NCBI RefSeq assembly: GCF_014692525.1
Contig: NZ_JACNYL010000006.1
Coordinates: 62,001-126,000 of the forward strand
DNA from: Sphingobacterium chuzhouense
Lineage (GTDB): Bacteria; Bacteroidota; Bacteroidia; Sphingobacteriales; Sphingobacteriaceae
Length of the DNA: 64,000 nt
Direction of reading: 5' to 3'
Positions 35,533-44,905 of the stretch are shown here, in pieces. How positions within the stretch are numbered: the first letter of the stretch is position 1; every line of letters starts with the position of its first letter. The translations under genes were made by a program, and so were the position numbers. The notes beneath the pieces were generated by a model that was not told the origin of the DNA, ran no database searches, and saw only the letters and a program-made list of their open reading frames with translations.

Positions 35533-36543
35533 TTATGGATAAATGCGTATCGATTTTTCTTTTATACGAAAGCTAATTCCGGTAGCATACGCCAAATCAT
35601 CGAGTATCTGTTTCACGGAAGCATCGTGATAGCGCCCCCGCATGCGATATGTCGCCAATTTACTGTCTGTAAGCGTAATCGTGACACCATACCAACGTTC
35701 CAGCACAGGAACGATATCTTGAAGTGTGTGGTTATCAAATATCAGGTAGCCGTCTTTCCAACTACCCTGTTTGTCTGCTCCGCTATAGTCCGTTATGGAC
35801 TGCCCCTCATGCATCGCTGCCTCATTGGCGGCTAATAATAGGGTGTCCTGGCTACCTGAAGCGGTAAACCTCACTTTCCCCTCCTCGACAGCAAGATAAG
35901 TGCGTTGCTCATCCTTAAAACTACATAGGTTGAATTTCGTTCCAAGCACTTCGGTACAGGTATGAGCCGTATTAACCAAAAATGGCTTTCCATTTTGTTT
36001 CGCAACTTCAAAAAAACCTTCCCCTTCTAAAAACACCCGACGGGAAGATGAGGCAAATTCCTTTGGATACACCAATCTACTTCCTGCATTTAAATACACT
36101 GTACTGCCATCAGATAGTACGATTTTAGCTTTCCGTCCAAAATCGGTACGTAGCGTATCATAAGTTTCTGGCTGCTGGACATATGGTATAGGGAAATATT
36201 GTTCGACGTTATCTTTAAGAAAAAACAGGTAGCCAAATAATGCCAGCAACATCGCTGCTGCTACACGTACAACATACATCCGTACCGGTGTGTGCATTTT
36301 CGACCCTGCGATGTCGTCATCTGCTGCGGTCTTTTCCGTATGCTCACGATTAATCGCTTCTTGAAGCTGTCTCTGCATCCGAACGCCAATCTCGTCCTCG
36401 TTCGGGATTTCCGAAAAGCTTGGTAAGTCGTCCGCTCCCGACTCCTCCTCTCCGAATTCGAGCCAATGTTCCATGGCACGTTGCTCTTCCGGCGAACATG
36501 CTCCTTGCTGGTATTTCCGGATCAAAGAAGGTGTAATTTTCAT
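35533..36543 (-). CDS. FecR-family anti-sigma factor
   Basis: Start taken at 36543 (MKITPSLIRKYQQGACSPEEQRAMEHWLE), the usual FecR N-terminus; an in-frame start 14 codons upstream adds a stretch atypical for the family. One transmembrane helix (VRVAAAMLLALFGYLFFL) separates the cytoplasmic anti-sigma part from the periplasmic FecR domain (LRTDFGRKAKIVLSDGSTVYLNAGSRLVYPKEF, then VFLEGEGFFEVAKQNGKPF). The C-terminal DUF4974-type domain (YLIFDNHTLQDIVPVLERWYGVTI) contacts the STN domain of the receptor. It lies 139 bases before the receptor and 91 bases after the sigma factor, so it most likely holds that sigma until the receptor signals. Confidence 0.92.
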   Translation of the reverse strand: MKITPSLIRKYQQGACSPEEQRAMEHWLEFGEEESGADDLPSFSEIPNEDEIGVRMQRQLQEAINREHTEKTAADDDIAGSKMHTPVRMYVVRVAAAMLLALFGYLFFLKDNVEQYFPIPYVQQPETYDTLRTDFGRKAKIVLSDGSTVYLNAGSRLVYPKEFASSSRRVFLEGEGFFEVAKQNGKPFLVNTAHTCTEVLGTKFNLCSFKDEQRTYLAVEEGKVRFTASGSQDTLLLAANEAAMHEGQSITDYSGADKQGSWKDGYLIFDNHTLQDIVPVLERWYGVTITLTDSKLATYRMRGRYHDASVKQILDDLAYATGISFRIKEKSIRIYP

Positions 36544-36634
36544 CCCCATCATATAACATATCGTCCGAGATTGGTTTTTTTCCATATAAAAATGGAAAAA
36601 AAGTCATAACGCGCTCATTTTAAGCCTAGAAAAG

Positions 36635-37165
36635 TTATTTGGAAAGATGCAGCCGCAAATACATAAGGGCATTATACAGGTAATGGTCAACAGTCTTTTC
36701 GGATAAAGACAAGGCATCGGCAATTTCTTTTTTATCCATGCCCTGCTTTCTGTTCAGTTTATACACCTGATGACATTTGACAGGTAGTTGATCCAGTAGC
36801 CGGTCTATTTGTTCGTTTAAGTCGTCGAATAGGATGGCCTCTTCTGTCTGATTGGAAATCGTTGTATCTGGATTCAGCTGTTGTTCACATTCGTATTTCT
36901 TTTCATTGGTCTTCGCGCGTTGCGTATCTATAATCTTATAACGAATTGCTCGTCTGAGATAACGATCAAACCGCATATCCACGCTACCAATGGTCTCCCG
37001 TCGTTGCCAAACGGATAAAAATACATCCTGAACCAGTTCTTCGGCAACCGCTAAATCACCACAGAAATGATAGGTATAACGAAGCAGATCCCTCCAATGT
37101 GCATTATATAGCTCATTGAATGTCTTTTCATCAATTACATAACCGCTATCATTTATGGCTTCCAT
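36635..37165 (-). CDS. ECF sigma factor (iron-uptake type)
   Basis: A 176-residue sigma-70 family ECF factor. Region 2: FNELYNAHWRDLLRYTYHFCGDLAVAEELVQDVFLSVWQRRE (about 14-56). Region 4: LPVKCHQVYKLNRKQGMDKKEIADALSLSEKTVDHYLYNALMYLR (about 128-172), the helix-turn-helix that binds the -35 element. It leads the transcript sigma - FecR - receptor - PepSY. Its start is only about 145 bases from that of a second ECF sigma facing the other way, so both promoters share one short region. Confidence 0.93.
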   Translation of the reverse strand: MEAINDSGYVIDEKTFNELYNAHWRDLLRYTYHFCGDLAVAEELVQDVFLSVWQRRETIGSVDMRFDRYLRRAIRYKIIDTQRAKTNEKKYECEQQLNPDTTISNQTEEAILFDDLNEQIDRLLDQLPVKCHQVYKLNRKQGMDKKEIADALSLSEKTVDHYLYNALMYLRLHLSK

Positions 37166-37310
37166 TCGGGCGATAAATATAGATATTTATTTAGAATAAT
37201 TACAAATAGAGATCCATAAAAATAAATTCCCAAATAAAATAAAATCGTATCTTCGTATGAATGAAAGCGTTTTCTACCTATTTATCCTACTTTCGATCAA
37301 AGCAACTATT

Positions 37311-37955
37311 ATGGGAACATTCCGGCAATTCGATATCGATCAGGCTCTTCTAGGGGCTCTGCAGGCCGGAGATCCGTCCGCTCTGGACACGCTATTTAAG
37401 AAACACGGACGAAAAATGCGCTATTTCGCAAAATCCATCGTGAAAACAAACGAGGTCGCAGAAGAGATTATGGTGGATAGCATCGTTAAGCTATGGCAGA
37501 ACCGTGCACGCTTCGAGAGTTCCGAAAGCATCAATGCTTTTTTATACGTTGTCATCAAAAATCTCAGCATCAATTATGTCAAATCCGCCTATGCATCCCA
37601 GCAATTTGAATATGAATTCGATGAAAATCTGGAAAATATCGATCCCGATACCTACATCAAGATAATCCGGGCGGAATTTCTACAATCCATCCACGATGAA
37701 GTGACGAAGTTGCCCGAAAAACAGCAGGCCGTTTTTCGGATGACCTATTTTGAAGACCTAACGACGGAAGAAATTTGCGAACGGTTAAAAATGAGCCCTG
37801 CCGCTGTATTTACGAATCGTTCCCGCGCCCTTGAACAGTTAAGGCTCGTATTCAGGGACAGGGACATGTGGGTGAGCATTTTAACACTCCACATGTTTTT
37901 GGCCACCTATCGGGAGCAGCTTTGTATTGTTGATTCGCTCTTCCACAGCTCCTAA
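37311..37955 (+). CDS. ECF sigma factor (polysaccharide-locus type)
   Basis: With the start at 37311 (MGTFRQFDIDQALLGALQAGD) this is a 214-residue ECF sigma; a start at 37257 adds a hydrophobic stretch unlike sigma factors. Region 2: LDTLFKKHGRKMRYFAKSIVKTNEVAEEIMVDSIVKLWQNR; region 4: LPEKQQAVFRMTYFEDLTTEEICERLKMSPAAVFTNRSRALEQLR. A C-terminal tail of about 35 residues (DMWVSILTLHMFLATY) follows. The next gene on the same strand is a FecR, then an STN-containing SusC, so the sigma should drive the GH16/GH109 locus. Confidence 0.9.
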   Translation: MGTFRQFDIDQALLGALQAGDPSALDTLFKKHGRKMRYFAKSIVKTNEVAEEIMVDSIVKLWQNRARFESSESINAFLYVVIKNLSINYVKSAYASQQFEYEFDENLENIDPDTYIKIIRAEFLQSIHDEVTKLPEKQQAVFRMTYFEDLTTEEICERLKMSPAAVFTNRSRALEQLRLVFRDRDMWVSILTLHMFLATYREQLCIVDSLFHSS

Positions 37956-38038
37956 GAAAAAAATTAAAAAAAATACGTTTTATCTGTAAGATTTGACACG
38001 GTCTCTTGTCATTATATAGTAGAAGCACCGTTGTGAAG

Positions 38039-39232
38039 ATGAAAAACACAAAACGAATTATATATCTACTGCGTAAAAACATCGAGGGTCAGCTCACGGC
38101 GGAAGAACGTCAGGAGCTGGATCTGTGGATGAATGACGACCCCGTCCGACATCAGTTTGTAAATGAACTTTCGGATCCTAAACGTTTACTTGCCGAGTTG
38201 GCGACGTTTGACGAGGCCTACGACGAAGATATACTTTTACAGCGCATCTATACAAAGGCAGGTGTCGTCGTGCCGGAAGACGAAATTTCCGAACGAAATC
38301 CACGACGATGGCGGAAATTGCTCCCGTATGCTGCTGCCGTTCTCTTTTTCTTAACCTTAGGCGTACTCTATTGGCACAAGGATTCTTCCCCGGAGAAACC
38401 CGTTACAGATATGGTAGTGGCGAACGACATCGCGCCAGGTGGGCAAAAAGCCGTCTTAACACTTGCTGACGGGCGTAAAATCGCGCTTAGCGGAGACCAA
38501 GGCACTATCATTCTACGTAATGACAGTGCGTATTACCCTGATGGAAGTCCTGTCCTAACCGATGATGACGCTTACGGTAACAATCACCTATCGCTGTCCA
38601 TTTCAGTCCCTAAAGGAGGTATATACAAAGTCGTCCTGTCAGATGGTACGGCCGTATGGCTCAATTCATCCTCTACTTTGCGTTATCCAAGACGCTTTGC
38701 CGGTAAACAACGACGTGTGGAACTGGAGGGGGAAGCTTATTTTGAGGTAAGTTCCTTGCAGGAAAATGGCCAACATATCCCTTTTTTCGTGCGAACACGA
38801 TCGCAAGAAATCGAAGTTCTGGGTACACAGTTCAATGTATCGGCCTATCATGATATGCCGGAAACCACGACCACCTTGGTAGAAGGACGCGTTTCCGTCG
38901 CCATTGGCCCAAACAGCTCTGATCGCTTTTTGCTGGAACCGGGCTATCAATCGGTAGTTACCAAAAACGATCGGTCGGTACAAAAAGTCGATATTGCGCA
39001 ATTTGTAGCTTGGAAAGACGGATTATTCTTGTTCAAAAACACATCATTTGAACAGATGATGTCGCAGATATCCAGATGGTATGATGTAGATGTCATGTAT
39101 AAAGGCAACATACCGCACGAATCATTTACCGGCAAAATGAGCCGGCAACTATCTTTACTGACGGTACTCGAACTTTTGAATGTTTCCAATGTTAACGTAC
39201 AGATTCAGGATAAAAAGCTCATTGTAAACTAA
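38039..39232 (+). CDS. FecR-family anti-sigma factor
   Basis: Start at 38039 (MKNTKRIIYLLRKNIEGQLTAEERQELDLWM), giving 397 residues; a start 11 codons upstream is less usual. One membrane helix (LLPYAAAVLFFLTLGVLYW, about 98-118), periplasmic FecR domain (GGIYKVVLSDGTAVWLNSSSTLRYPRRFAGKQRRVELEGEAYFEV) and a C-terminal DUF4974 domain (FLFKNTSFEQMMSQISRWYDVDV to LLTVLELLNVSNV) for the STN contact. It is the second such protein in the window and differs from the first, so the two pathways should not cross-talk. An 193-base stretch with a hairpin separates it from SusC. Confidence 0.92.
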   Translation: MKNTKRIIYLLRKNIEGQLTAEERQELDLWMNDDPVRHQFVNELSDPKRLLAELATFDEAYDEDILLQRIYTKAGVVVPEDEISERNPRRWRKLLPYAAAVLFFLTLGVLYWHKDSSPEKPVTDMVVANDIAPGGQKAVLTLADGRKIALSGDQGTIILRNDSAYYPDGSPVLTDDDAYGNNHLSLSISVPKGGIYKVVLSDGTAVWLNSSSTLRYPRRFAGKQRRVELEGEAYFEVSSLQENGQHIPFFVRTRSQEIEVLGTQFNVSAYHDMPETTTTLVEGRVSVAIGPNSSDRFLLEPGYQSVVTKNDRSVQKVDIAQFVAWKDGLFLFKNTSFEQMMSQISRWYDVDVMYKGNIPHESFTGKMSRQLSLLTVLELLNVSNVNVQIQDKKLIVN

Positions 39233-39326
39233 ACGGAATAACGAACGAATCTTTAACTAAAGCAAAAAAACCATGCATGACCTTCCAGATATATAATGCC
39301 CTACCGTAAAAGTCTGTAAGAAAATA

Positions 39327-39351
39327 GGGGAAGCGCTGCGAACACTTCCCC
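39327..39351 (+). terminator. Hairpin between FecR and SusC
   Basis: GGGGAAG and CTTCCCC, seven-base perfect arms around an 11-base loop, followed by GATTGTT. The U-tract is poor. It may partly stop the sigma/FecR transcript so that SusC is started from a sigma-dependent promoter further down. Confidence 0.4.
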
Positions 39352-39470
39352 GATTGTTACAGATAGCCTAACGATAAACCAGTGTTACTAATTGATTTTT
39401 TAAACTATCCAAACACACAAACGTAATGATAAATTATCGCTTTTGTTCATTGGAAAATGAAAAAAGTAAT

Positions 39471-42400
39471 ATGTATAACCATATAAAGCGAATTATGAAA
39501 TTAATTCCCTTGTTATTACTTTCTACCTGCCTGCACCTCAGTGCCACGTCCGTGTCGCAAACGATCACCTTGCGTGCAAAAAACAAACCTATAACGGCCA
39601 TTTTCGAGCAGATCGAAAAACAGTCGGGACACAACATCATCTACAACGATCGATTTGTGGACGCCAAGACGGTGGTCAGTATCCACGTTCAGGACAAGCC
39701 GTTAGCAGAAGTGCTGTCCATGCTGCTCAGTCCACGGTCGTTGTCATTTATCATAAAAGACAAGACTATTGCCATCCGTCAAGCGGAAAAAGCACGGTCT
39801 GATAGACGCATTATATCCACGTCTGCAGCCCGGCAGCAGCGAACGGTGCAGGGAACCGTCACGGGCGCATCCGGTAATCCGCTTGAGGGCGCCACCGTAC
39901 AAGTCAAGCAAACCGGCAGGGCCACGATGAGCAATGCAGCAGGCGCCTATGAGATCCAAGTTCCGGAAGGAGCGGTTACATTAGCATTCTCACTTATCGG
40001 ATATCAACCGCAGGAACAGGTAGTCGGTGACAGGACAACCGTACACGCTACGCTGACAGAAGCCATCGGTGATCTGGATGAGGTCGTTGTTATCGGTTAT
40101 GGCACACAGCGAAAATCTAGCCTGACCGCTGCGGTTTCTACCGTCAAAATGGAAGATATCAGAAATATACCGCGACCTAACATACTGCAATCGCTTGCCG
40201 GAAGGGTGCCTGGCGTTACCGTGGCGGAAAGCAATGGTGAACCCGGCAGTTCCCCGGAAATACTCGTACGCGGAATAGGTACGATAGAAGGAAACAATAA
40301 CGGTCCCCTCGTACTGGTAGACGGTAGCCCGGCCACGAATCTATCTTCAATTGCCCCGGCTGATATAGAAAGTATATCTGTATTAAAAGATGCTGCTGCC
40401 GCAGCCATATATGGATCCCGGGCGGCTAACGGAGTCTTGCTAGTCACGACCAAACGAGGAGGCGAAATGGACAGGGCCGTCATCGAATTTAACAGCTACG
40501 CGGGTATCCAAACCCCCACCCGCTTTCCGAAGACCGTCACTTCCTATGAGTTTGCGACGCTGGTCAATGAAGCCATGTTCAATGAAAACAAAGCGCCTAT
40601 ATATAACGAGAATGACCTGAGGCTATTCCGGGAAGGTACCGACCCGGTTATGCACGCCAATACGAACTGGCTGGAAGAAGTAACCGACAAGCACGTGCCC
40701 ATCGTCAACAACTATCTAAGTGCGAGTGGAAACAGTGCCATAGGACAGTACTTTCTTTCGGGAGAATATATGCACCAAAAAGGTTCGATAAAGCACATCG
40801 ACCATTATAACCGCGTTAACCTGCGGGGCAATATTACGAGCAAGATCAGCGATAAATTACAGCTCCAGATGCTCACGTCCTACCAACATACGACAAGAGA
40901 TGCTGCCGGTGTCATGAATATTTTCAGCAATGCATTACGAAACTCGCCAACGGCCGCGGTGCGTTATCCCAATGGCTATTATGGCGGTGCGATGTTCGCC
41001 AATGGCAATTACCTTTGGCGTGTGGGCAACCAAGTCCAGGTCATCGAGAACTATGGGCCTATCGACGACATCCGATCAAACTATACCGTCAACGGAAACT
41101 TGGAATACAAACCCGTTGCCGGACTTACCTTGAAGGGTATGGCCGTTTATCACGCGGGCCACGATACGTACAGCGCCTATCAGCCCAAAATGGAGACCTA
41201 TGACTTCTTTGAGCGCACCGTGGAGGTGGGGCGTAACTCCCTAACCGAGAACTGGTCTAAGCGCAATAAATATGATTTACAAGCTACAGCTACCTATGAA
41301 AAGCGGTTCGGGGCGCATTATTTGAATCTACTTGGCGGCTATTCGCAAGAATCGTTCCGAGAAGATCGAATAACCGCCTACCGGGCCGACTTCATCAATG
41401 ATGAACTGCACGAACTTAGTGCGGGTGATGCGGCGACGCAAACCAACGGCGGCGGTGCAGACCACTGGGCGTTTATGTCCGGGTTTGGTCGGCTGAGCTA
41501 TAATTTCGATGAACGTTATCTCTTTGAACTGACGGGCAGGTATGATGGATCCTCCCGATTAGCGGCGGGCAACCGCTGGGATTTCTTCCCTTCTGTTTCG
41601 GCCGGGTGGAATATCCGCAACGAAAGCTTCATGCAACATGTCGGTTGGTTGGATCTGCTCAAGTTAAGAGCTTCCGTAGGGCAGTTGGGCAACGCCGAGA
41701 AACTTGGTTTTTACGAACCGTATCCCCGATTGTCTGTAGGCCCCTACTATAGCTTTAATGACACGCAGGTCTTGGGGGTATTGTATGGTAATCCTGCCAA
41801 TCCGAACCTAAGCTGGGAAACGTCGACCACCTACAACCTCGGGCTCGATGCGAGTATTAAAAATGGCCTCTTCGGTTTCGAATTTGATCTTTGGGAGAAA
41901 AGGACCGATGATATCCTACTAACGGTACCCGTTTCCAACATCATTGGCTTACCCCAAGCACATATGACGACCAATGCCGGCAAGGTGGGTAGTCATGGAT
42001 TTGATCTTGTCCTTACCCACAACCACTTTATCAATGACGATTTCAGCTATAATGCCGCTTTTACCATTTCAGGTTGGCGGAGCTGGGTTATCGATCTACA
42101 GGACCGCGCCACCCCGTTCAGCTCCACGTATCGTCCTAACGGCGATCTGGGTGATTATTATGGATATCAAACCATGGGTATCATCAACACGGAGGAGCAA
42201 CTGGCAAACTATCGCAACTTAGATGGTGTCCCACCACAGATCGGTTTGGGAGATTTGATGTATAAAGACCAAAATGGCGACGGGAAGCTCGATTATATGG
42301 ATCAGGTACGGATTGGTAACCGCTATGTGAAAACCCAATTCGGTTTGAACCTGGGATTTCGGTACAAAACATTCGACTTGGCCGTCTTGCTGCAAGGCGC

Positions 42401-42803
42401 CGGCAATACTGACCGGGTATGGGACGGCTATGTGCGGAACGCCTTAATGAATTTTAACTCTCCCTTAGCGCTCCATCTCGATCGGTGGTCACCGGAAAAC
42501 CCCAATGCGAACGCCCTTGTCCCCCGGTTGTTGCAAAATTTTGCCCATAATAGGGAAAACTCCGACTGGTGGATCAAATCCGGATCATACTTGCGTCTCA
42601 AAAATGTGCAGGTAGGTTATAGCCTACCCACCAATGCGTTAAGTAAAATTAAAATACAGGGACTTCGGGCATATTTAGCGGCAACGAACCTCTTTACCTA
42701 TGCCCCGAATTATGTGGATGGCTTTGATCCCGAACGGGATATTTTTGATCAGTGGTACCCCAATTATACCGTAGTTTCCTTGGGGTTAAACTTAAGACTC
42801 TAA
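39471..42803 (+). CDS. SusC-like TonB-dependent receptor with STN domain
   Basis: A 1110-residue outer-membrane transporter. Start at 39471 (MYNHIKRIMKLIPLLLLSTC), the usual head of this subgroup, though 39426 is possible. Signal peptide ends near SATSVSQ; STN domain TITLRAKNKPITAIFEQIEKQSGHNIIYND to LAEVLSMLL (about 33-95); carboxypeptidase-regulatory-like domain GTVTGASGNPLEGATVQVKQTG (about 128-210); linker DLDEVVVIGYGTQRKSSLT; plug with ILVRGIGTIEGNNNGPLVLVDG; barrel to SLGLNLRL. The STN domain ties it to the FecR and ECF sigma just upstream, in contrast with the SusC at 11 kb, which has none and is served by a hybrid two-component system. SusD follows after 10 bases. Confidence 0.95.
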   Translation: MYNHIKRIMKLIPLLLLSTCLHLSATSVSQTITLRAKNKPITAIFEQIEKQSGHNIIYNDRFVDAKTVVSIHVQDKPLAEVLSMLLSPRSLSFIIKDKTIAIRQAEKARSDRRIISTSAARQQRTVQGTVTGASGNPLEGATVQVKQTGRATMSNAAGAYEIQVPEGAVTLAFSLIGYQPQEQVVGDRTTVHATLTEAIGDLDEVVVIGYGTQRKSSLTAAVSTVKMEDIRNIPRPNILQSLAGRVPGVTVAESNGEPGSSPEILVRGIGTIEGNNNGPLVLVDGSPATNLSSIAPADIESISVLKDAAAAAIYGSRAANGVLLVTTKRGGEMDRAVIEFNSYAGIQTPTRFPKTVTSYEFATLVNEAMFNENKAPIYNENDLRLFREGTDPVMHANTNWLEEVTDKHVPIVNNYLSASGNSAIGQYFLSGEYMHQKGSIKHIDHYNRVNLRGNITSKISDKLQLQMLTSYQHTTRDAAGVMNIFSNALRNSPTAAVRYPNGYYGGAMFANGNYLWRVGNQVQVIENYGPIDDIRSNYTVNGNLEYKPVAGLTLKGMAVYHAGHDTYSAYQPKMETYDFFERTVEVGRNSLTENWSKRNKYDLQATATYEKRFGAHYLNLLGGYSQESFREDRITAYRADFINDELHELSAGDAATQTNGGGADHWAFMSGFGRLSYNFDERYLFELTGRYDGSSRLAAGNRWDFFPSVSAGWNIRNESFMQHVGWLDLLKLRASVGQLGNAEKLGFYEPYPRLSVGPYYSFNDTQVLGVLYGNPANPNLSWETSTTYNLGLDASIKNGLFGFEFDLWEKRTDDILLTVPVSNIIGLPQAHMTTNAGKVGSHGFDLVLTHNHFINDDFSYNAAFTISGWRSWVIDLQDRATPFSSTYRPNGDLGDYYGYQTMGIINTEEQLANYRNLDGVPPQIGLGDLMYKDQNGDGKLDYMDQVRIGNRYVKTQFGLNLGFRYKTFDLAVLLQGAGNTDRVWDGYVRNALMNFNSPLALHLDRWSPENPNANALVPRLLQNFAHNRENSDWWIKSGSYLRLKNVQVGYSLPTNALSKIKIQGLRAYLAATNLFTYAPNYVDGFDPERDIFDQWYPNYTVVSLGLNLRL

Positions 42804-42813
42804 ATTATAAGAC

Positions 42814-44493
42814 ATGAAAAACCTAGCAAAATCACTATTATTCCTATTCGTTATCAGCTTTATTTCGTGTGAAAGTTTTTTGGAAAGACCACCGTTATCC
42901 GAATTATCGGAAAGCTCTTTCTATAAATCGCCTGGCGATGCTGCATATGCCGTCAATGCCATGTACGATGCCTTTTACGAGTTGGAAGGAGGCAACGGTG
43001 TCCCCTACTTAGACATCCTGACGGATTTAATCTTTCTCAAAAATTCTTGGGAGGCAGGCTTCTTTCCCGCGACCAACGGCTCCTTGACGACGGACAACTG
43101 GTGGGTGAATGACCGGATGTGGAGTAATAAATATACCTATATCCGCAACATCAATATTTTTTTCCAAAACATTGACCAATTTCAAGGACAAATCCCGGAT
43201 GCCGAATTAAATAACTATAAGGGCCAGGCCAGAACTATCCGGGCGTTTCTATATACCCGGCTTATGCAGATATTTGGTGATGCGCCACTTATTAAGGAAC
43301 CGCTTCCCGTTGACACTTGGCCATCAAAAAACACCGCAGAAGAAATTATTGCCTTTATCATGCCCGAGTTTGATCAGGCCATTTCGGAACTTCCTACTGA
43401 CCCCACAGACGCAAAACACGGCCGGCTGACGCGCTATGCCGCGCAGGTATATAAAGCACGCGCAGCACTCTATGTAGCTGGTTTCTATAACAAACCGGAA
43501 TATTATGAAGTAGCCGCTGAAGCGTTAAGTGATGTCGTCAATTCCGGCCGTTTCGATTTGTTCAAGAAATATAACGATCCCTATCGTGATTTTGGAGCTC
43601 TTTTTCTGGAAGAAAACGAAGGAGCAGACAACCCCGAAATATTATTGTCCTTGCAGTTTATCCGGGATTTAGACAAAAACAACATCAGCGGTGCATTTGC
43701 AGGTAACGGTTGGAAAGGGCTTCAGGCACAGCAGAACTATATCGATATGTTTGAATGTATAGACGGTTGGCAAAAATACGGTATTAGCTTTGCAGAGATG
43801 AACAGGTATAGAGACACAAGGGCTAACCCTAGTCCGCTTGCTGGTAAATCGCCCAATTATAATCCGCAAAACGAGTTTGCCAATCGAGACCCGCGTCTTT
43901 CACAAACTTTTTTTAATCCGAATATCAGCGGCTCTGGTGGCGCGATCCGCAAAAGTGGTGAGTATTGGCCGGAAGCCGATATGACTTTCTTTCCGGATGC
44001 CGATAATGACGCTTACTTTTTCAAGAAAATGGTCGAGCCCTCGTTATTCACCCCCCTATACCAACCGGGGAACGGTGGCAACAACTATATCCTTGTTCGC
44101 TATGCGGACGTACTGCTGTTATATGCAGAAGCGTTAAATGAAATCAACAGGACGGCCGAAGCCGTACCTTATGTAAACGCCGTCAGAAACCGGGCAGGGA
44201 TGCCCAATATCGTCGCGGGCGACAAAGATGAGTTACGTGAAATTATCAAACATGAACGTAAAATCGAACTCATCCAGGAGCAACAGCTTTATTATGATTA
44301 TAAGCGTTGGCGAGATTTTGAAAAGACCATGCCTAACGGCGCTGTATTCTATGGATTCCGGAGAGAGCCTTTTGGTCAGACATCCCAACCGATGCAAACC
44401 AAATATCTGACTTATCCCAAATATTATAACTGGTCTATACCAGCAGGTGAACTGCGTAATAATCCAAACCTTACCCCGAGTGAGAATTGGTAA
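42814..44493 (+). CDS. SusD-like glycan-binding lipoprotein (RagB/SusD)
   Basis: A 559-residue surface lipoprotein partnering the upstream SusC. Lipobox SFIS-C near residue 19, then ESFLERPPLSELSESSFYKSPGDA, the classical SusD start. Helical core (YKGQARTIRAFLYTRLMQIFGDAPLI) and C-terminal YADVLLLYAEALNEINRTAEAVPYVNAVRNRAGMP and ERKIELIQEQQLYYDYKRWRDF are the RagB/SusD pattern. Operon spacing is 10 bases before and 22 bases after. Confidence 0.95.
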   Translation: MKNLAKSLLFLFVISFISCESFLERPPLSELSESSFYKSPGDAAYAVNAMYDAFYELEGGNGVPYLDILTDLIFLKNSWEAGFFPATNGSLTTDNWWVNDRMWSNKYTYIRNINIFFQNIDQFQGQIPDAELNNYKGQARTIRAFLYTRLMQIFGDAPLIKEPLPVDTWPSKNTAEEIIAFIMPEFDQAISELPTDPTDAKHGRLTRYAAQVYKARAALYVAGFYNKPEYYEVAAEALSDVVNSGRFDLFKKYNDPYRDFGALFLEENEGADNPEILLSLQFIRDLDKNNISGAFAGNGWKGLQAQQNYIDMFECIDGWQKYGISFAEMNRYRDTRANPSPLAGKSPNYNPQNEFANRDPRLSQTFFNPNISGSGGAIRKSGEYWPEADMTFFPDADNDAYFFKKMVEPSLFTPLYQPGNGGNNYILVRYADVLLLYAEALNEINRTAEAVPYVNAVRNRAGMPNIVAGDKDELREIIKHERKIELIQEQQLYYDYKRWRDFEKTMPNGAVFYGFRREPFGQTSQPMQTKYLTYPKYYNWSIPAGELRNNPNLTPSENW

Positions 44494-44515
44494 AGCATCA
44501 AAAAAACTATCAAAA

Positions 44516-44875
44516 ATGAAGAAATTAATCTTATTATCGATAATCTTAATCCATTTCAGCTGCCAAAAGGAACGGGAAATCTATCCCGCTACCGATAGCG
44601 CGCTCACGCTTATACAAAGCTTCAGGCTGGTTACGGAAACCGGCACCAATGCAATCAGCAACGTCCAAATCAACGCTGAAAATGCGACCGTGACGATCCA
44701 GGCAAATCCCGATGTTTCCATCACGCACCTGTTTCCGTCGGCCACGATATCCGAAGGTGCTATCGTGGAGCCCGCATTAGGTGTTTATACAGACTTTTCC
44801 ACTCCGGTCACGTATACCGTCATTGCCGGAAATCGGGTGGATCAACAACGATGGACGGTTACGGTAACCAACTAA
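44516..44875 (+). CDS. Small DUF5018-like surface lipoprotein
   Basis: Start at 44516 (MKKLILLSIILIHFSC) gives 119 residues with lipobox HFS-C at about residue 16; a longer frame begins inside susD and has no signal. The rest is one beta-sandwich-like domain (LIQSFRLVTETGTNAISNVQINAENATVTI to YTVIAGNRVDQQRWTVTV), the pattern of the DUF5018-type Ig-like domains found in lipoproteins next to SusD. It probably sits on the surface next to SusC/SusD. It lacks the length for several modules, so a helper rather than a main binding protein is likely. Confidence 0.72.
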   Translation: MKKLILLSIILIHFSCQKEREIYPATDSALTLIQSFRLVTETGTNAISNVQINAENATVTIQANPDVSITHLFPSATISEGAIVEPALGVYTDFSTPVTYTVIAGNRVDQQRWTVTVTN

Positions 44876-44905
44876 TTAAATAGAAAACATTGATAACGAA
44901 TAACG

